NCBI GenBank assembly: GCA_002918705.1
Contig: PQKR01000005.1
Coordinates: 124,001 to 188,000 of the forward strand
Direction: 5' to 3'
Length of the DNA: 64,000 nucleotides
Origin: Escherichia sp. ESNIH1
GTDB taxonomy: Bacteria; Pseudomonadota; Gammaproteobacteria; Enterobacterales; Enterobacteriaceae
A program made the translations under genes and the position numbers. The first letter of the stretch is position 1. The number at the start of each line of letters is the position of its first letter. A model generated the notes under the pieces. The model did no database searches. It saw nothing but the letters and a program-made list of their open reading frames with translations, and was not told where the DNA came from. This document shows positions 47,701 to 57,280 of the stretch, piece by piece.

Positions 47701-48305
47701 TAGCCTTCGTCGCTGCGTCCGTTAGCAAACAGCAGCTGCGCCAGCGAGTTTTGCAGCTGAGGGTTGCCTGGGTAGCGGGCGTTAGCGCTTTTAAGCTGGG
47801 TAATGGCCTGGCTGCGACGCTCGGGCACCTTTGCCACTAGCGTCCAGTACTCGGCAGCGAGATCGCTATCCGGGGGATTACCCTGCAACAGCTTGTCATA
47901 GGCCGCGATGGCCTCTGCCGTGTGGCCGGTCGTCGCCAGCAGCCGCGCCTCCTGCAACCCCTGCCGCCCCTGGGCGGTAGAGAGCGTCATAGTGCTTTTG
48001 GCTTCCCGGTACGCCGCCGAGTCAGGGGCAAGCTGGGCCAGCCGATCGAGCTGCTTCTGCGCGCCTGCGGTGTCACCCTGGCGCAGCAGATAGCGCTGAC
48101 GGGCGGCAATCACCTCGGGGTTATTGGGATCGATAAGCTCCAGCCGGTAGAGGGACTGGCGTACCAGATCCTCACGATGGGTAGACTCTCCGAGCCGCAC
48201 CTGCTCCAGCAGCTGTTGCTGCTGGGCTGTCGGGGCCGCATACGTCTTTGGCATCAGCGCGATGCCCAGCGATAAAGCAAGTAAGCGTAGGGTTAGCGTG
48301 CGCAT
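44766..48305 (-). CDS. bcsC: BcsC, cellulose export TPR-porin (first locus)
   Basis: This 1179-residue protein has a signal peptide (1-23), tetratricopeptide repeats over about residues 25-800, and a C-terminal 16-strand-type outer-membrane barrel (about 830-1179, ending TPYADW). It moves cellulose through the periplasm and outer membrane. It is close to E. coli BcsC (1157). A loop of the barrel (region of [15 protein letters not shown], near 45465) is longer than in E. coli as recalled. The ATG lies inside the last codons of bcsZ (13-base overlap), so translation is coupled. Confidence 0.95.
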   Translation of the reverse strand: MRTLTLRLLALSLGIALMPKTYAAPTAQQQQLLEQVRLGESTHREDLVRQSLYRLELIDPNNPEVIAARQRYLLRQGDTAGAQKQLDRLAQLAPDSAAYREAKSTMTLSTAQGRQGLQEARLLATTGHTAEAIAAYDKLLQGNPPDSDLAAEYWTLVAKVPERRSQAITQLKSANARYPGNPQLQNSLAQLLFANGRSDEGYTVLRQMAKSGTTREAAAAIWYQQVQNMPVSDASVQALQQFLNEFSSGDTVDTARATLAKQQQQLADPAFRARSRGLAAVDAGQGGQAIASLQQALSADQNDGETTGALGQAYSQKGDRARAVPLLERAIALAPQSSNRSKWDSLLQTNRYWLLIQQGDAALKANNPAQAERLYQQARAVDNTDSYAVLGLGDAAVARKESAAAERYYQQALRMDSGNSNAIRGLANLYREQSPEKASAWIASLSASQRRSVDDIERSLANDRLAQQAEALENQGRWAQAAEVQRRRLASDPDSVWIAYRLSRDLWSAGRHAEADAQMRDLVRRQPNDPTQVYAYSLYLSGNDQDRAALAHLNTLPRSKWDSNMQALASRLEGNQLLETANRLRDSGKEQEAEALLRQQPASTRIDLTLADWAQQRGDYATAQAGYEAVLAREPANADARLSLIEVAIAEGNPLAARQQLAALNEIPQTEQPSINMQRRMALVRSQLGDRVLAQRTYDTIVPEAKALPPSQDSALVLRDYARFQQANGQPQPALESYKQAMVAAGIAATPAQDNDTFTRQTRNDASDDWLKRGLRSDAADLYRQQDLNVTLEHDYWGSSGTGGYSDLKANTTMLQADAPLADGRMFFRTDYVNMNAGSFATDENGLYDPNWGTCGQLNCVNGDKSQSDGGASIAVGWRNDTWEGDIGTTPMGFRVVDIVGGLSYSNDLGPVGYTLDVHRRPISSSLLAFGGQKDASSYYHDPEDPNNENGNDRGGTGKTWGGVRSTGGGLSLSYDQGEAHGVWASLSADALTGKNVDDNWRVRWMTGYYYKLVNEDNRRVTVGLNNMLWHYDKDLSGYTLGQGGYYSPQKYLSFAVPVTWRERTENWSWELGGSVSWSHSATRTQATYPLLNLIPDTYRARAADEKEFGSKSNGFGYTARALIERRITSNWSIGAAIDIQQAEDYTPSHGMLYVRYSQAGWQGDMDSPPQVLTPYADW

Positions 48306-49396
48306 TCCTGGCCCCAGTCAGGTTGTAACTCACCTTGGGAGGTGAAACGAAAACGGTGCTCATCCCAGCCCTGTCCAAAGAGGGTGAGCACGTAGCTGTA
48401 ATAGGCGTCGCTGCCGGGCGGGTTATCGGCAACGCGCTGGCGCAGCACCGCTTGTGCGTCGCGGTTTTGCATAAACGGCAGCATGGCGGCAGAGAAGCCC
48501 GTCGCGCCGCTGCCCTGGGCCGCGCCGGTGACTACGTTGACCTTCTCCGGCGGCACGCCGTTTTTCGCCGTTAACGTTGCCATCGGCTTAAAGCGCGCCA
48601 GCAGGCGATTTTTTTGCAAATCGCTGTCGTGCATCATGCCGACCCACAGATAGACACGGATGGCGTCGTAGCTGGAGACCAGCTTGCTCTCGGGCTTCAG
48701 GTTCCAGCCGCGATTTTTCTCATAGCTCACCCAGTCCGGAGAGAAGCCTTTAGGGGCCGTCTCCAGCAGCAGCCGCAGGTTGGTCTCCCGCAGCGTGGTC
48801 CAGGGCGCGCCAAAGCGGGTGAGATACTGCGCTACCTGCGGCGGCAGATAGCTGGGATTAAAGCGCCAGCTCTCTTTCTCGGCGAAGCCAATTTTCCCCG
48901 GCAGCAGCATAGAGCCCAGCCCCGGCACGTTGACCACCTCTTCGCTGACGATATGCTTAAGCAGCCCCTGGGCCAGCGCGGTATAACGCGGCTCTTTCCA
49001 CAGGCGTCCGGCTTCAAACAGCGACCAGACGATCCAGATATCGGCATCGGAGGCGGAGTTGGTGTCCAGTACGGCCCACTCCTCCTCCCCCTTCTTGCCC
49101 CACAGCCAGGCGGGAAGATGGGCCGCCAGATCGCCCTCGGCGAGGTTATCCTCGGTCCAGGCTAAGATCTTGTCAAAGCCGGGCCGGTCGTTGGCGGCGA
49201 GGGCAAAAAACAGCCCGTAGCTCTGCCCCTCTGAGGTGGTGATCTTGCGGGCATCGCTGGGATCGATCACCCGGCCGCCGTCGCTGAGGTAATCTTTTTT
49301 AAACTGCAGCCAGGCCGGCCAGCTACAGGCGGCGTGCGTACTCGCCGCCGCCAGCAGCAGGGTGGCCGCAATTGCTCCACGCAGTAAGGTTTTCAT
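48293..49396 (-). CDS. bcsZ: BcsZ, periplasmic GH8 endo-beta-1,4-glucanase
   Basis: This 367-residue secreted cellulase trims cellulose in the periplasm during synthesis. The signal peptide ends THAA (20-23). Catalytic Glu56 in TTSEGQSY and Asp117 in [10 protein letters not shown] correspond to Glu55 and Asp116 of the E. coli enzyme. Length agrees with E. coli BcsZ (368). It lies three bases after bcsB and overlaps bcsC. A second, distinct GH8 gene is present at 59021. Confidence 0.95.
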   Translation of the reverse strand: MKTLLRGAIAATLLLAAASTHAACSWPAWLQFKKDYLSDGGRVIDPSDARKITTSEGQSYGLFFALAANDRPGFDKILAWTEDNLAEGDLAAHLPAWLWGKKGEEEWAVLDTNSASDADIWIVWSLFEAGRLWKEPRYTALAQGLLKHIVSEEVVNVPGLGSMLLPGKIGFAEKESWRFNPSYLPPQVAQYLTRFGAPWTTLRETNLRLLLETAPKGFSPDWVSYEKNRGWNLKPESKLVSSYDAIRVYLWVGMMHDSDLQKNRLLARFKPMATLTAKNGVPPEKVNVVTGAAQGSGATGFSAAMLPFMQNRDAQAVLRQRVADNPPGSDAYYSYVLTLFGQGWDEHRFRFTSQGELQPDWGQECAR

Positions 49397-49399
49397 GGC

Positions 49400-51757
49400 T
49401 TACTCATCATGCGGATCGAGACGACGGCGGCTGATAATACGCAGCAGACGCCACAGTACCCAGGCCAGCAGCACAACGCTCACCGCCGCCAGCACCGCCA
49501 GCAGCACCGGGTGGTTAGAGAGCGCATACCAGATACGCTCGAACCACGGCAGATGGCCAACGTAGTAGACATCCCCTACCCGCAGACCATTCACGCCGGA
49601 CTCGCGGATCACCGTGACGGAACCATACATCGCCGCACGCTTACCGCTGTCGTTCATCGCCTCGTTCAGCAGCTCGTAGCCGCGCGGGCTGTCCGCCAGC
49701 AGGGCAATCACGCTGCGCTGATCGTTATACGGCGACTGGAAGCCGACAATGGCCGCCATCGGTCCGCTGGAGGTCACCGCCGTCTGGGCATCCGCCTGGC
49801 GATCGGTGTTATCCGGGACGATAGAGGGGAAAGGAGTCTGGCGCTGCGGGGTCTTCACCCAGCTCTGCGTCGCCTGCACCAGCAGGTCGATGCGCTTGTC
49901 ATCCTTCAGACTATCCGGAATGGTGCCGATGACCAGCACGTCGGCATCTTTGTTCTGGATCTGGCTGCCGTCGTTGGTCAGGGTCAGGTTAACCGCCGGA
50001 AGACCGGTTTGCGCCCCGAGCTGGCCGATGGAGTCCAGCAGCGTCGCCAGCTGGCCCTGGGTCGGGTTAGCGGGCAGCACCACGATGGTGTCCGCAAGGT
50101 CCGCCATCCGGCTGAACGGGAAGCCCGCGTTGGCAAAGGCGCGCAGGTCTGGCATCGCAATAAAGTGGTAGTACTTCGAGAAGTCGATGGTCGAGTCATC
50201 GCCAATCACCACCCGGTTCTGCACCGGCTGGAAGGAGACGCAGTTGTCGACGGTGCCGCCCGGCATCGGGTTCATGTACTGGAAGTCAAAACGCAGCTGG
50301 TTAAGCGCCCCCAGCTGCAGCGCCGGGATGGTGACGGCAGTTTTGCCATCCAGCAGCCCCTGCAGAACCGGCAGGCGCAGCAGCAGGCGGTTGGTATCCT
50401 GGTTGCTGGTGAGGCTGAAGGATTGCAGGAACTGGTTGTTGAGGCTGATATCCATCCGCGAGCTATCTTTGGTCGGCGGCGCGGTATAGCGATAGTTGAG
50501 ATCCATATCGATGCCGGTGCTGCGCAGCAGATAGAGATCCGGCGGCAGGTTCAGCGCCACGCTAATTGGGTTCGGCTCAAGGCCTACCGACTGGAGCTGC
50601 TCCTCGTAGGATTTCAGCTCGCCAAAAGAGATCGCCCGGTCGGTGCGTACCCAGTTCGGCGCGTCGTACGGCTTACGGGCCAGCAGCGGCTTAACGTCGT
50701 TTATCTCCACGCGATCGCCCCGGAACAGAACGTTGCCCTGGGCAATCCCCTTCGCCGCCTGGAGCAGATCTTTATCATCGCGACCAAAGACCACCAGCAG
50801 CTTCACGTAAGGGTTCTGGGGATGATCCATCATCACCACCGTCGGGGCGTTCACCGGCGGCGCGTCGCGCAGGAAATCCGGACGTTTGTCGTTGGTGGCA
50901 AACACAATGGCATTGCGATCCGGCAGGCCGTTGTAGATCACCGGGAAGCTCTGGCCGCGCCAGCCCATGCGGGAGCCAAAGAAGGAGGCAACAATGCCCG
51001 CGGCCTGCTGCTGCGCCAGCGCGGGTGCACCGGCAAAGACCATCGGCAGCACCAGCGGACGGTTATCACGGGCGTCATAGAACGGCACCGGGAAGTGTGA
51101 CAGGTCGTTTTTCAGCGGCAGGGTCTGGTAGGTCATCTCCAGGGAGCTGCTGCGCCCAACGTCCATCCACAGCGTGCTGCTGGCCGGGTTTTCGCAGACG
51201 TCACGGTAGTGTCCCACAAACTCCAGCCGCACCCGGTTGTAGTCGGTGATATAGAGCGGGTCGATCGGAAGCTGGGCGAGTGTCTTTTTGCCCAGCTGCT
51301 CTTTAGTGACCGGCAGGACGCCCATCAGCTCATCGTTAAGGTAGACCTTCAGCTGCGACTGCACCGGCAGCAGCGAGGGTGACGGGGTGTACTCCAGGTT
51401 CAGCATCGCCTTCGAGACGACTTCGTCGCTGCGCATCCCGAACTCAATCTGGCCGTCGGGTCTCACCCCGCGCAGCACCATGCTGCCCGGCGGCGGCGCG
51501 ATCTGGGCGAAAGAGAGCTTAACCTCCCGCGACGGCGCATTTTCCGCAACGATAGGCGCATTGGCGCCGGTTACGCCGGGCATCACCTGGCCGACGGCCT
51601 GCGGATCGGCAGCGGGCGCAGCGGCCTGCGCCTCAGGCGTCTCGGGTGCGGCAGGCACGGTAACCATTGAGGTGGCCGGGGCCGCGTGGGTGACCAGCGA
51701 CGGGAAAGCACTCATCCCAACCGCCACTGCACAAATCCAGGAAAGTTTTCTTTTCAT
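49400..51757 (-). CDS. bcsB: BcsB, periplasmic cellulose synthase subunit
   Basis: This 785-residue membrane-anchored periplasmic subunit guides the nascent glucan from BcsA. There is a signal peptide (MKRKLSWICAVAVGMSAFPS), an Ala/Pro-rich linker, two carbohydrate-binding and two flavodoxin-like domains, and a C-terminal anchor (HPVLLAVLAAVSVVLLAWVLW). The ATG at 51757 is chosen by match to E. coli (779); the open frame runs further upstream inside bcsA. It starts ten bases after the bcsA stop. Confidence 0.95.
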   Translation of the reverse strand: MKRKLSWICAVAVGMSAFPSLVTHAAPATSMVTVPAAPETPEAQAAAPAADPQAVGQVMPGVTGANAPIVAENAPSREVKLSFAQIAPPPGSMVLRGVRPDGQIEFGMRSDEVVSKAMLNLEYTPSPSLLPVQSQLKVYLNDELMGVLPVTKEQLGKKTLAQLPIDPLYITDYNRVRLEFVGHYRDVCENPASSTLWMDVGRSSSLEMTYQTLPLKNDLSHFPVPFYDARDNRPLVLPMVFAGAPALAQQQAAGIVASFFGSRMGWRGQSFPVIYNGLPDRNAIVFATNDKRPDFLRDAPPVNAPTVVMMDHPQNPYVKLLVVFGRDDKDLLQAAKGIAQGNVLFRGDRVEINDVKPLLARKPYDAPNWVRTDRAISFGELKSYEEQLQSVGLEPNPISVALNLPPDLYLLRSTGIDMDLNYRYTAPPTKDSSRMDISLNNQFLQSFSLTSNQDTNRLLLRLPVLQGLLDGKTAVTIPALQLGALNQLRFDFQYMNPMPGGTVDNCVSFQPVQNRVVIGDDSTIDFSKYYHFIAMPDLRAFANAGFPFSRMADLADTIVVLPANPTQGQLATLLDSIGQLGAQTGLPAVNLTLTNDGSQIQNKDADVLVIGTIPDSLKDDKRIDLLVQATQSWVKTPQRQTPFPSIVPDNTDRQADAQTAVTSSGPMAAIVGFQSPYNDQRSVIALLADSPRGYELLNEAMNDSGKRAAMYGSVTVIRESGVNGLRVGDVYYVGHLPWFERIWYALSNHPVLLAVLAAVSVVLLAWVLWRLLRIISRRRLDPHDE

Positions 51758-51767
51758 CGCATTATCA

Positions 51768-54386
51768 TCATTGTTGAGCCATAACCGGATCCGGCTGCTG
51801 CACCACCACGCCCCGCGCAGGGCGGCGGGGAATGAACGACACAACCCAGGAGATCAGGGAAGTAAGAGACCGGAAAATCATTTTCACAGAAGGTGGAGCA
51901 AATTCAGCAAGGTGGCGATAGCCACGGAAGCCAAGCTTGAGAATATCCAGCAGGCTCTCCAGCGGTTTATCCTCCGGGAAGCTGTCCTGCCAAAGCGCCC
52001 AGGTATCCGCACGGGCGAAGGTACACTGAACAAAGTCGATATGCTGGCGAGTGGTGAGCGGCATCAGCTGCAGGCCCACCTCCCTGCCGTTAACCCGCGC
52101 TACCTGCGCCGGGAAGACGTACTCCTGCTGGCCGCGCTTGAGCAGCAGATTGACCTTCTGCCCCTCCAGCACCTGCGACTGGCCGTTGATCTTGATCCCT
52201 ACCCCGCCGTCAGAGAAGTCGTGCACCGTACAGGAGAAGAGATGACCATCGTCGCGGGCAATAGCCGCTGGCATGGAGATCTCAACGCGGTGCGCCCGGC
52301 GCACCTGCTTGCTCTCCACTGACACCGCCACCGCACCACCCAGCACGATCAGGTTGTAGAAGACCCAGACGATACTGACAACCACGGTGAGCATCTCGGT
52401 CTCCGGACCGTAGAAGTAGCGCCAGATGCCCACCAGCACGCCGACAATGTTCAGCAGCACAAGGAAGATGTAGGGCCGGGAGATCACCCAGTCGACATAC
52501 TCCTCCTCCACAAGGCCGCCCTTCGAGGTCACGTTAAACTTGCCCTTGTGCGGGTTAAACAGCGCCACCATCGTCGGTCTGGCGATATACCAGGCCAGCA
52601 CCGTTTCGTAGATCTCACTCCAGAACGAGTGGCGGTATTTCCCCTGAATCTTGGAGTTGGTCAGGCTGGCGTGGATCATGTGCGGCAGCACGAACAGAGC
52701 GATCATCAGCGCCGGGGCGTAGATGATGTAGGCGTGCAGCAGCAGGAACGCCAGCGGCGCGGTCAGGAAGATCAGCCGCGGCACGCCGGAGAGGAAGTGG
52801 AACATGGCGTTGACGTAGCAGAGCCGCTGCGCCAGCTTTAGCCCTTTACCAAACAGTGGGTTATCGAGACGGAAGATCTGCACCATGCCTCGCGCCCAGC
52901 GGATACGCTGCCCAATGTGGGACGACAGACTCTCGGTCGCCAGCCCAGCCGCCTGCGGAATACGCATATAGGCAGAAGTATGTCCGCGACGATGCAGACG
53001 CAGGGAGGTGTGCGCATCCTCGGTCACGGTCTCTACCGCAATGCCGCCAATTTCATCCAGCGGGCCGCGACGGATCACCGCACAGGAGCCGCAGAAGAAG
53101 GTGGCATCCCACATATCGTTGCCGTCCTGCACCAGGCCGTAGAACAGGGTGCCTTCGTTCGGCGTCTGGCGGAAGCGGCCCAGGTTACGCTCGAACGGAT
53201 CCGGCGAGAAGAAGTGGTGCGGGGTCTGCATCATCGCCAGCTTCTTATCTTTAATAAACCAGCCCATCGTCAGCTGCAGGAACGAGCGTGTCGGCACGTG
53301 GTCGCAGTCGAAAATCGAGACAAAGTCGCCTTTCGCATACTGCAACGCGTTGTTGATGTTGCCCGCCTTAGCGTGCTCGTGGGTGGTACGGGCGACGTAC
53401 TCTACCCCTACCGTCTCGGCAAACTGACGGAACGACTCGCGGCCGCCGTCGTCGAGGATCCAGATTTTCAGCTTATCCTTCGGCCAGTCGATACCCAGCG
53501 CGGCGTAGATCGTGTTCTTCACTACGTTGAGATCTTCGTTGTAGGTCGGCACGAAGATATCCACCGACGGCCACAGCGACATATCCTTCGGCAGCGACAC
53601 CGGCTGACGGTTAAGCGGCCACACGACCTGGAAGTAGCCCAGCACCAGCACGATCCACGCATAGGTTTCGGCAAACAGCAGCACCAGACCGCACACCAGG
53701 CTGACCGGATCGTTCCAGTTGAGCGTCGAGGTGTAACGCCACCAGATGTAGCGACAGGAGACGGTGAGCGACAGCACAATCAGCACCAAGGCCGAGAAGC
53801 GTCCTGGAATGCGGCGTACCAGCAGCGCCACGCCCCACAGCAGCAGCAGGAAGATAAACTGCGACCAGGGGTTAAACGGCTGGGTAATGCAGAGCAGGGC
53901 GAGGACCAGCGAGAAGAAGACAATCACGCCAATGATAAAGCGGCGTAAGCCCGGCTTGAGGTGCGCCAGCTCTTTCTCCCCTTCCATATGGCTTGTCCGG
54001 CTACTCACTTTCGTTGGCAGCGCGTCCAGCCAGTTGAGATAGCGGCGGCGGAAATGGATAAAGCGTGCGCGCTTGCTCTTGCGCGGCCGGATGGACGGCG
54101 CGTTATGCGCCCCGACCAGCAGCCAGAGAGTTTGCAGCAGGTAGCGGGCCGGATCGAGCGGCCGCGGCCGCTCGGCGCGAATGTGAGGATAAAACTCAGC
54201 GTGCCGGGCGCGGAGCTGCTGCCAGCGCGGGTGCTCCAGCGGAATAAACAGCCAGGCAAGAATAGTCCACAGGCAGCCCAGCGCGGCGCTGAACGCCGGT
54301 GCGCCGTGGCTGCGGTAAAGGCGGTAACGCTCGCTCAGGCGGGCGTTCACCGGGGGGATCAACAGCAAGGCGGCAAGGCGGCTCAT
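51768..54386 (-). CDS. bcsA: BcsA, cellulose synthase catalytic subunit
   Basis: This 872-residue inner-membrane glycosyltransferase (GT2) polymerises UDP-glucose, activated by c-di-GMP; same length as E. coli. The catalytic elements PTYNEDLNVVKNTI, FDCDHVP (DxD), VTEDAHTS (TED) and QRIRWARG (QxxRW) are all intact. A C-terminal PilZ domain starts at QVRRAHRVEIS with its c-di-GMP arginines. Its ATG overlaps the bcsQ stop by four bases. Confidence 0.97.
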   Translation of the reverse strand: MSRLAALLLIPPVNARLSERYRLYRSHGAPAFSAALGCLWTILAWLFIPLEHPRWQQLRARHAEFYPHIRAERPRPLDPARYLLQTLWLLVGAHNAPSIRPRKSKRARFIHFRRRYLNWLDALPTKVSSRTSHMEGEKELAHLKPGLRRFIIGVIVFFSLVLALLCITQPFNPWSQFIFLLLLWGVALLVRRIPGRFSALVLIVLSLTVSCRYIWWRYTSTLNWNDPVSLVCGLVLLFAETYAWIVLVLGYFQVVWPLNRQPVSLPKDMSLWPSVDIFVPTYNEDLNVVKNTIYAALGIDWPKDKLKIWILDDGGRESFRQFAETVGVEYVARTTHEHAKAGNINNALQYAKGDFVSIFDCDHVPTRSFLQLTMGWFIKDKKLAMMQTPHHFFSPDPFERNLGRFRQTPNEGTLFYGLVQDGNDMWDATFFCGSCAVIRRGPLDEIGGIAVETVTEDAHTSLRLHRRGHTSAYMRIPQAAGLATESLSSHIGQRIRWARGMVQIFRLDNPLFGKGLKLAQRLCYVNAMFHFLSGVPRLIFLTAPLAFLLLHAYIIYAPALMIALFVLPHMIHASLTNSKIQGKYRHSFWSEIYETVLAWYIARPTMVALFNPHKGKFNVTSKGGLVEEEYVDWVISRPYIFLVLLNIVGVLVGIWRYFYGPETEMLTVVVSIVWVFYNLIVLGGAVAVSVESKQVRRAHRVEISMPAAIARDDGHLFSCTVHDFSDGGVGIKINGQSQVLEGQKVNLLLKRGQQEYVFPAQVARVNGREVGLQLMPLTTRQHIDFVQCTFARADTWALWQDSFPEDKPLESLLDILKLGFRGYRHLAEFAPPSVKMIFRSLTSLISWVVSFIPRRPARGVVVQQPDPVMAQQ

Positions 54387-55150
54387 AGCTCATGCTCAAT
54401 GTTGCGATCGTGGGCGATGCGGTCCGACCCGGCGCAGTGCAGCAGGCACCAGTTGGCCAAGGTCAGGATCTCTTCGGCCGCCAGCGAGTCACTGCGATAT
54501 TCGCCCAGGGGCTGCTTCGCCGCCAGGCACTCCACCATCGCCTCATCGCGGTGAATGACGGTCGACAGCAGGCGAGGCTGGCTTTGGAGCCAGACCTGAT
54601 AAAGATCGTCCTGCAGCTGGCTGCCGATCCGCAGGTCATTAATAAGCAGATGCGTGCCGGACGGCAGCGCCTGCTGGTGCAGGCGAACGTGGCAGTTAGT
54701 ATCAGGCTTGACGACGGTTAGCGTATGGTCGCACTGGTCCAGCAGCTCCCGGGTAAGCGGCGTAAAATCTGCCGGCAGGTCGAGCAGGATCCACCGGTAG
54801 TGTCCCTGGGACTTTAGCGCCTGGAGCGCAGCGGCGATCGGGACGAGGCGATCGTGCAGAGCATAGATATTTTCCCGCTCGCCAGCGGCCAGTTGGCCAA
54901 ACGGCAGCAGATCGAGATTTGAGGTGTAGCGTTGGCCCGCATCGCGCCACTCTTTATTGTCCAGCAGCGCCCGTGCCCAGCCCGCTGAGTGGGTAAACTC
55001 AACGTTGAACGAGAGACGCAGCATATTGTCCGGGGAAGCGTCGATCATCAGCACCGACTCGCCCAGCAGCTGTAACGCCCAGCCCAGCGCTGCGGTTACC
55101 GATGTGGTCCCCACCCCGCCGCGAATGCCTTGCAGACCCAGAATTGCCAT
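54383..55150 (-). CDS. bcsQ: BcsQ, MinD/ParA-like ATPase (intact)
   Basis: This 255-residue SIMIBI-class ATPase is needed for cellulose secretion and for its polar placement in E. coli. The nucleotide loop near the N-terminus reads RGGVGTTS, a deviant Walker A lacking the usual first Lys. Codon 6 is CTG (Leu). In E. coli K-12 the same codon is a stop that silences the operon, so this allele should be functional. It lies 18 bases after bcsR and overlaps bcsA by four bases. Confidence 0.95.
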   Translation of the reverse strand: MAILGLQGIRGGVGTTSVTAALGWALQLLGESVLMIDASPDNMLRLSFNVEFTHSAGWARALLDNKEWRDAGQRYTSNLDLLPFGQLAAGERENIYALHDRLVPIAAALQALKSQGHYRWILLDLPADFTPLTRELLDQCDHTLTVVKPDTNCHVRLHQQALPSGTHLLINDLRIGSQLQDDLYQVWLQSQPRLLSTVIHRDEAMVECLAAKQPLGEYRSDSLAAEEILTLANWCLLHCAGSDRIAHDRNIEHEL

Positions 55151-55168
55151 CCACGTCTTCCTTATTAA

Positions 55169-55357
55169 TTATTGTTGACGGGCAAACTCAGCGAGCAGCG
55201 GCCAGCGTTTTATCGCTGTAGCTAGCTGTTCACGTTGGGATATATCGGTGTAATCAATTTCTGGCAGTGAAAACACCCGACTTAAGGCCAGAAAGTCATT
55301 TTGAAAGGTATAACCCAGGGTTGAATCAGTCTGGCTTGTAAACTCTTTGTTAGACAT
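55169..55357 (-). CDS. bcsR: BcsR, small cellulose regulator
   Basis: This 62-residue protein matches E. coli BcsR (YhjR) in length and in the C-terminal IKRWPLLAEFARQQ. BcsR binds BcsQ and helps assemble the cytoplasmic vestibule of the cellulose synthase. It is the first gene of the bcsRQABZC operon, divergent from bcsE. Confidence 0.93.
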   Translation of the reverse strand: MSNKEFTSQTDSTLGYTFQNDFLALSRVFSLPEIDYTDISQREQLATAIKRWPLLAEFARQQ

Positions 55358-55526
55358 TTTTACTGCATCTCATTGATGAAAAACAGACGAACAGATAGCA
55401 ACGCAGAGTGCCGTTGAAAATTCATTTACATGCTAAATGTGATGTTCTTTAATTTCAATGTTAGGTTTATTTCTCGGCTTTCGCTAGTAAACTAAGGTGC
55501 AGACGAATTTGATTAAGAGAGACACC
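55358..55526. promoter_or_regulatory. bcsR / bcsE divergent promoter region
   Basis: This 169-base AT-rich spacer must hold the promoters of both bcs operons of the first locus. No single clear -35/-10 pair was picked out. Confidence 0.5.
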
Positions 55527-57086
55527 GTGAAGCCCATATTTACCCTTGGCATCCAGTCATTATGGGATGAGTTGAGCCACATGCCGGCTGGCGGCGTCTG
55601 GTGGGTCAACGTCGATCGCGAAACGGATGCCATAAATCTAGTGAATCATACCCTTGCTGCCCAGGATAAAAAAAGCCGGGCGGCACTGATTACTATGGGT
55701 AGCGATCCGAATAAAATTATTAATTTAGAGGCCGGTCACGGTCCCGATAAAATCCATCTTTTTAGCATGCCTAATCATGAGAACGGGCTATCCTTTTTCA
55801 CCCGCGATCTCCTCAGCGCTATTGAGCCGCAACACTATTTTCTGGTTTTACTCTGCGCCAATAACGCATGGCAAAATATATCCGCCGATAATTTGCGCGG
55901 CTGGCTAGAAAAAATACACGCCTGGGCGAAATACCACGACTGCACGCTGCTGATAGTTAACCCCGGCAACAATAATGATAAGCAATACTCATTTTTGATG
56001 GGCGAATATCGCTCACTTTTTGGCCTTTCCAGCCTGCGTACCCAGGCCGATATCCACCTTTATGACGTCGCCTTCTGGTTTAATGAAAAAGGCGTCAGCG
56101 CCCGCCAGCAGCTTATTGTTGAGCAAAACAACGGCCGCTGGAAAATAGCGCAGCAGGAGCAGGCATCGGTGCAGCCGCGCAGCGATGAAAAGCGTATTTT
56201 AAGTAACGTAATGGTATTAGAGGGCGCACCGCCGCTTTCCGAGCACTGGGCCCTGTTTGATAATAATGAAGCCCTATTTAGCGAGGCGCGAACCACTCAG
56301 GCGGCCACCATTATTTTTTCGCTCATGCAGAATAACCAGATTGAGGGGCTGGCCCGCCATATCCATACCCTGCGCCGCCAGCGCGGCAGCGCGCTAAAAA
56401 TCATCGTCCGGGAGAAGAACGCCAGCCTGCGCGCCACCGATGAACGTCTGCTGCTGGGCTGCGGGGCGAATATGGTTATTCCCTGGAACGCGCCCCTCTC
56501 CCGCTGTCTGACGCTGATCGAGAGCGTGCAGGGGCAGCAGTTTAACCGTCCGGTGCCGGAGGATATCGCCGCTCTGCTGACCATGACCCAGCCGCTGAAG
56601 CTGCGCGGATACCAGACGTGGGATGCCTTCTGCGATGCGGTAAACAATATGCTCAGCAATACGCTGCTGCCGACGGACGGTAAAGGCGTACTCGTTGCCC
56701 TGCGTCCGGTGCCCGGCATCCGCGTGGAGCAGGCCCTGACGCTGTGCCGCCCTAACCGCGTGGGCGATATTATGACCATCGGCGATAACCGGCTGATGCT
56801 GTTTCTCTCTTTCTGCCGCATCAACGATCTCGATACGGCTCTGAACCATATCTTCCCGCTGCCGATCCCCGATATTTTCTCAAACCGGGTGGTATGGTTT
56901 GAAGATAACCAGATCGCCGCCGAGCTGGTGCAGATGCGCGCCCTGGTGCCGGAGAAGTGGGGTAAGCCACTGCCGGTGATCGATGGGCCAAACCCCATTC
57001 TCAATGCTGAACACAACGGCCAGAGCTGGCGGCGCATTCCGCAGCCGCACCGGCTGCCAGGCGGGGCGTCGGAGCAGACATCATGA
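55527..57086 (+). CDS. bcsE: BcsE, c-di-GMP-binding cellulose regulator
   Basis: This 519-residue protein boosts cellulose synthesis and binds c-di-GMP through its GIL domain. The RxGD site is present as Arg411-Val-Gly-Asp414 in [13 protein letters not shown], four residues earlier than in E. coli, in line with the shorter N-terminus. The GTG at 55527 is preferred, with GAGAG five bases before it; a GTG at 55497 and a TTG at 55509 are possible but poorly placed. It overlaps bcsF by four bases. Confidence 0.92.
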   Translation: MKPIFTLGIQSLWDELSHMPAGGVWWVNVDRETDAINLVNHTLAAQDKKSRAALITMGSDPNKIINLEAGHGPDKIHLFSMPNHENGLSFFTRDLLSAIEPQHYFLVLLCANNAWQNISADNLRGWLEKIHAWAKYHDCTLLIVNPGNNNDKQYSFLMGEYRSLFGLSSLRTQADIHLYDVAFWFNEKGVSARQQLIVEQNNGRWKIAQQEQASVQPRSDEKRILSNVMVLEGAPPLSEHWALFDNNEALFSEARTTQAATIIFSLMQNNQIEGLARHIHTLRRQRGSALKIIVREKNASLRATDERLLLGCGANMVIPWNAPLSRCLTLIESVQGQQFNRPVPEDIAALLTMTQPLKLRGYQTWDAFCDAVNNMLSNTLLPTDGKGVLVALRPVPGIRVEQALTLCRPNRVGDIMTIGDNRLMLFLSFCRINDLDTALNHIFPLPIPDIFSNRVVWFEDNQIAAELVQMRALVPEKWGKPLPVIDGPNPILNAEHNGQSWRRIPQPHRLPGGASEQTS

Positions 57087-57280
57087 TGCAGTTAAGCGAT
57101 ATCATTCAGCTGGTGGTGCTCTGCGCCCTGATCTTTTTTCCTCTCGGTTATATTACGCGCCACTACATCCGGCGCATCAGGACCGTGCTGCGCATGCTGT
57201 TTATTAAACCGCGCTATGTAAAACCCGTTGGCACATGGCGCAGTGCTTCGACCGTCAAGGCAAAACGAAAAGATGACTAA
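57083..57280 (+). CDS. bcsF: BcsF, small membrane protein
   Basis: This 65-residue protein has one membrane helix (about 7-26, [18 protein letters not shown]) and a basic C-terminal tail ([13 protein letters not shown]). It matches E. coli BcsF (63 residues), which recruits BcsE and works with BcsG. Translation is coupled to bcsE through ATGA and to bcsG through an 8-base overlap. Confidence 0.93.
   Translation: MMQLSDIIQLVVLCALIFFPLGYITRHYIRRIRTVLRMLFIKPRYVKPVGTWRSASTVKAKRKDD

Noticed and set aside
49409-51100. 563-codon open frame on the plus strand
   Set aside because: Antisense to bcsB, low-complexity Arg/Gln/His-rich translation, no ribosome site of note.
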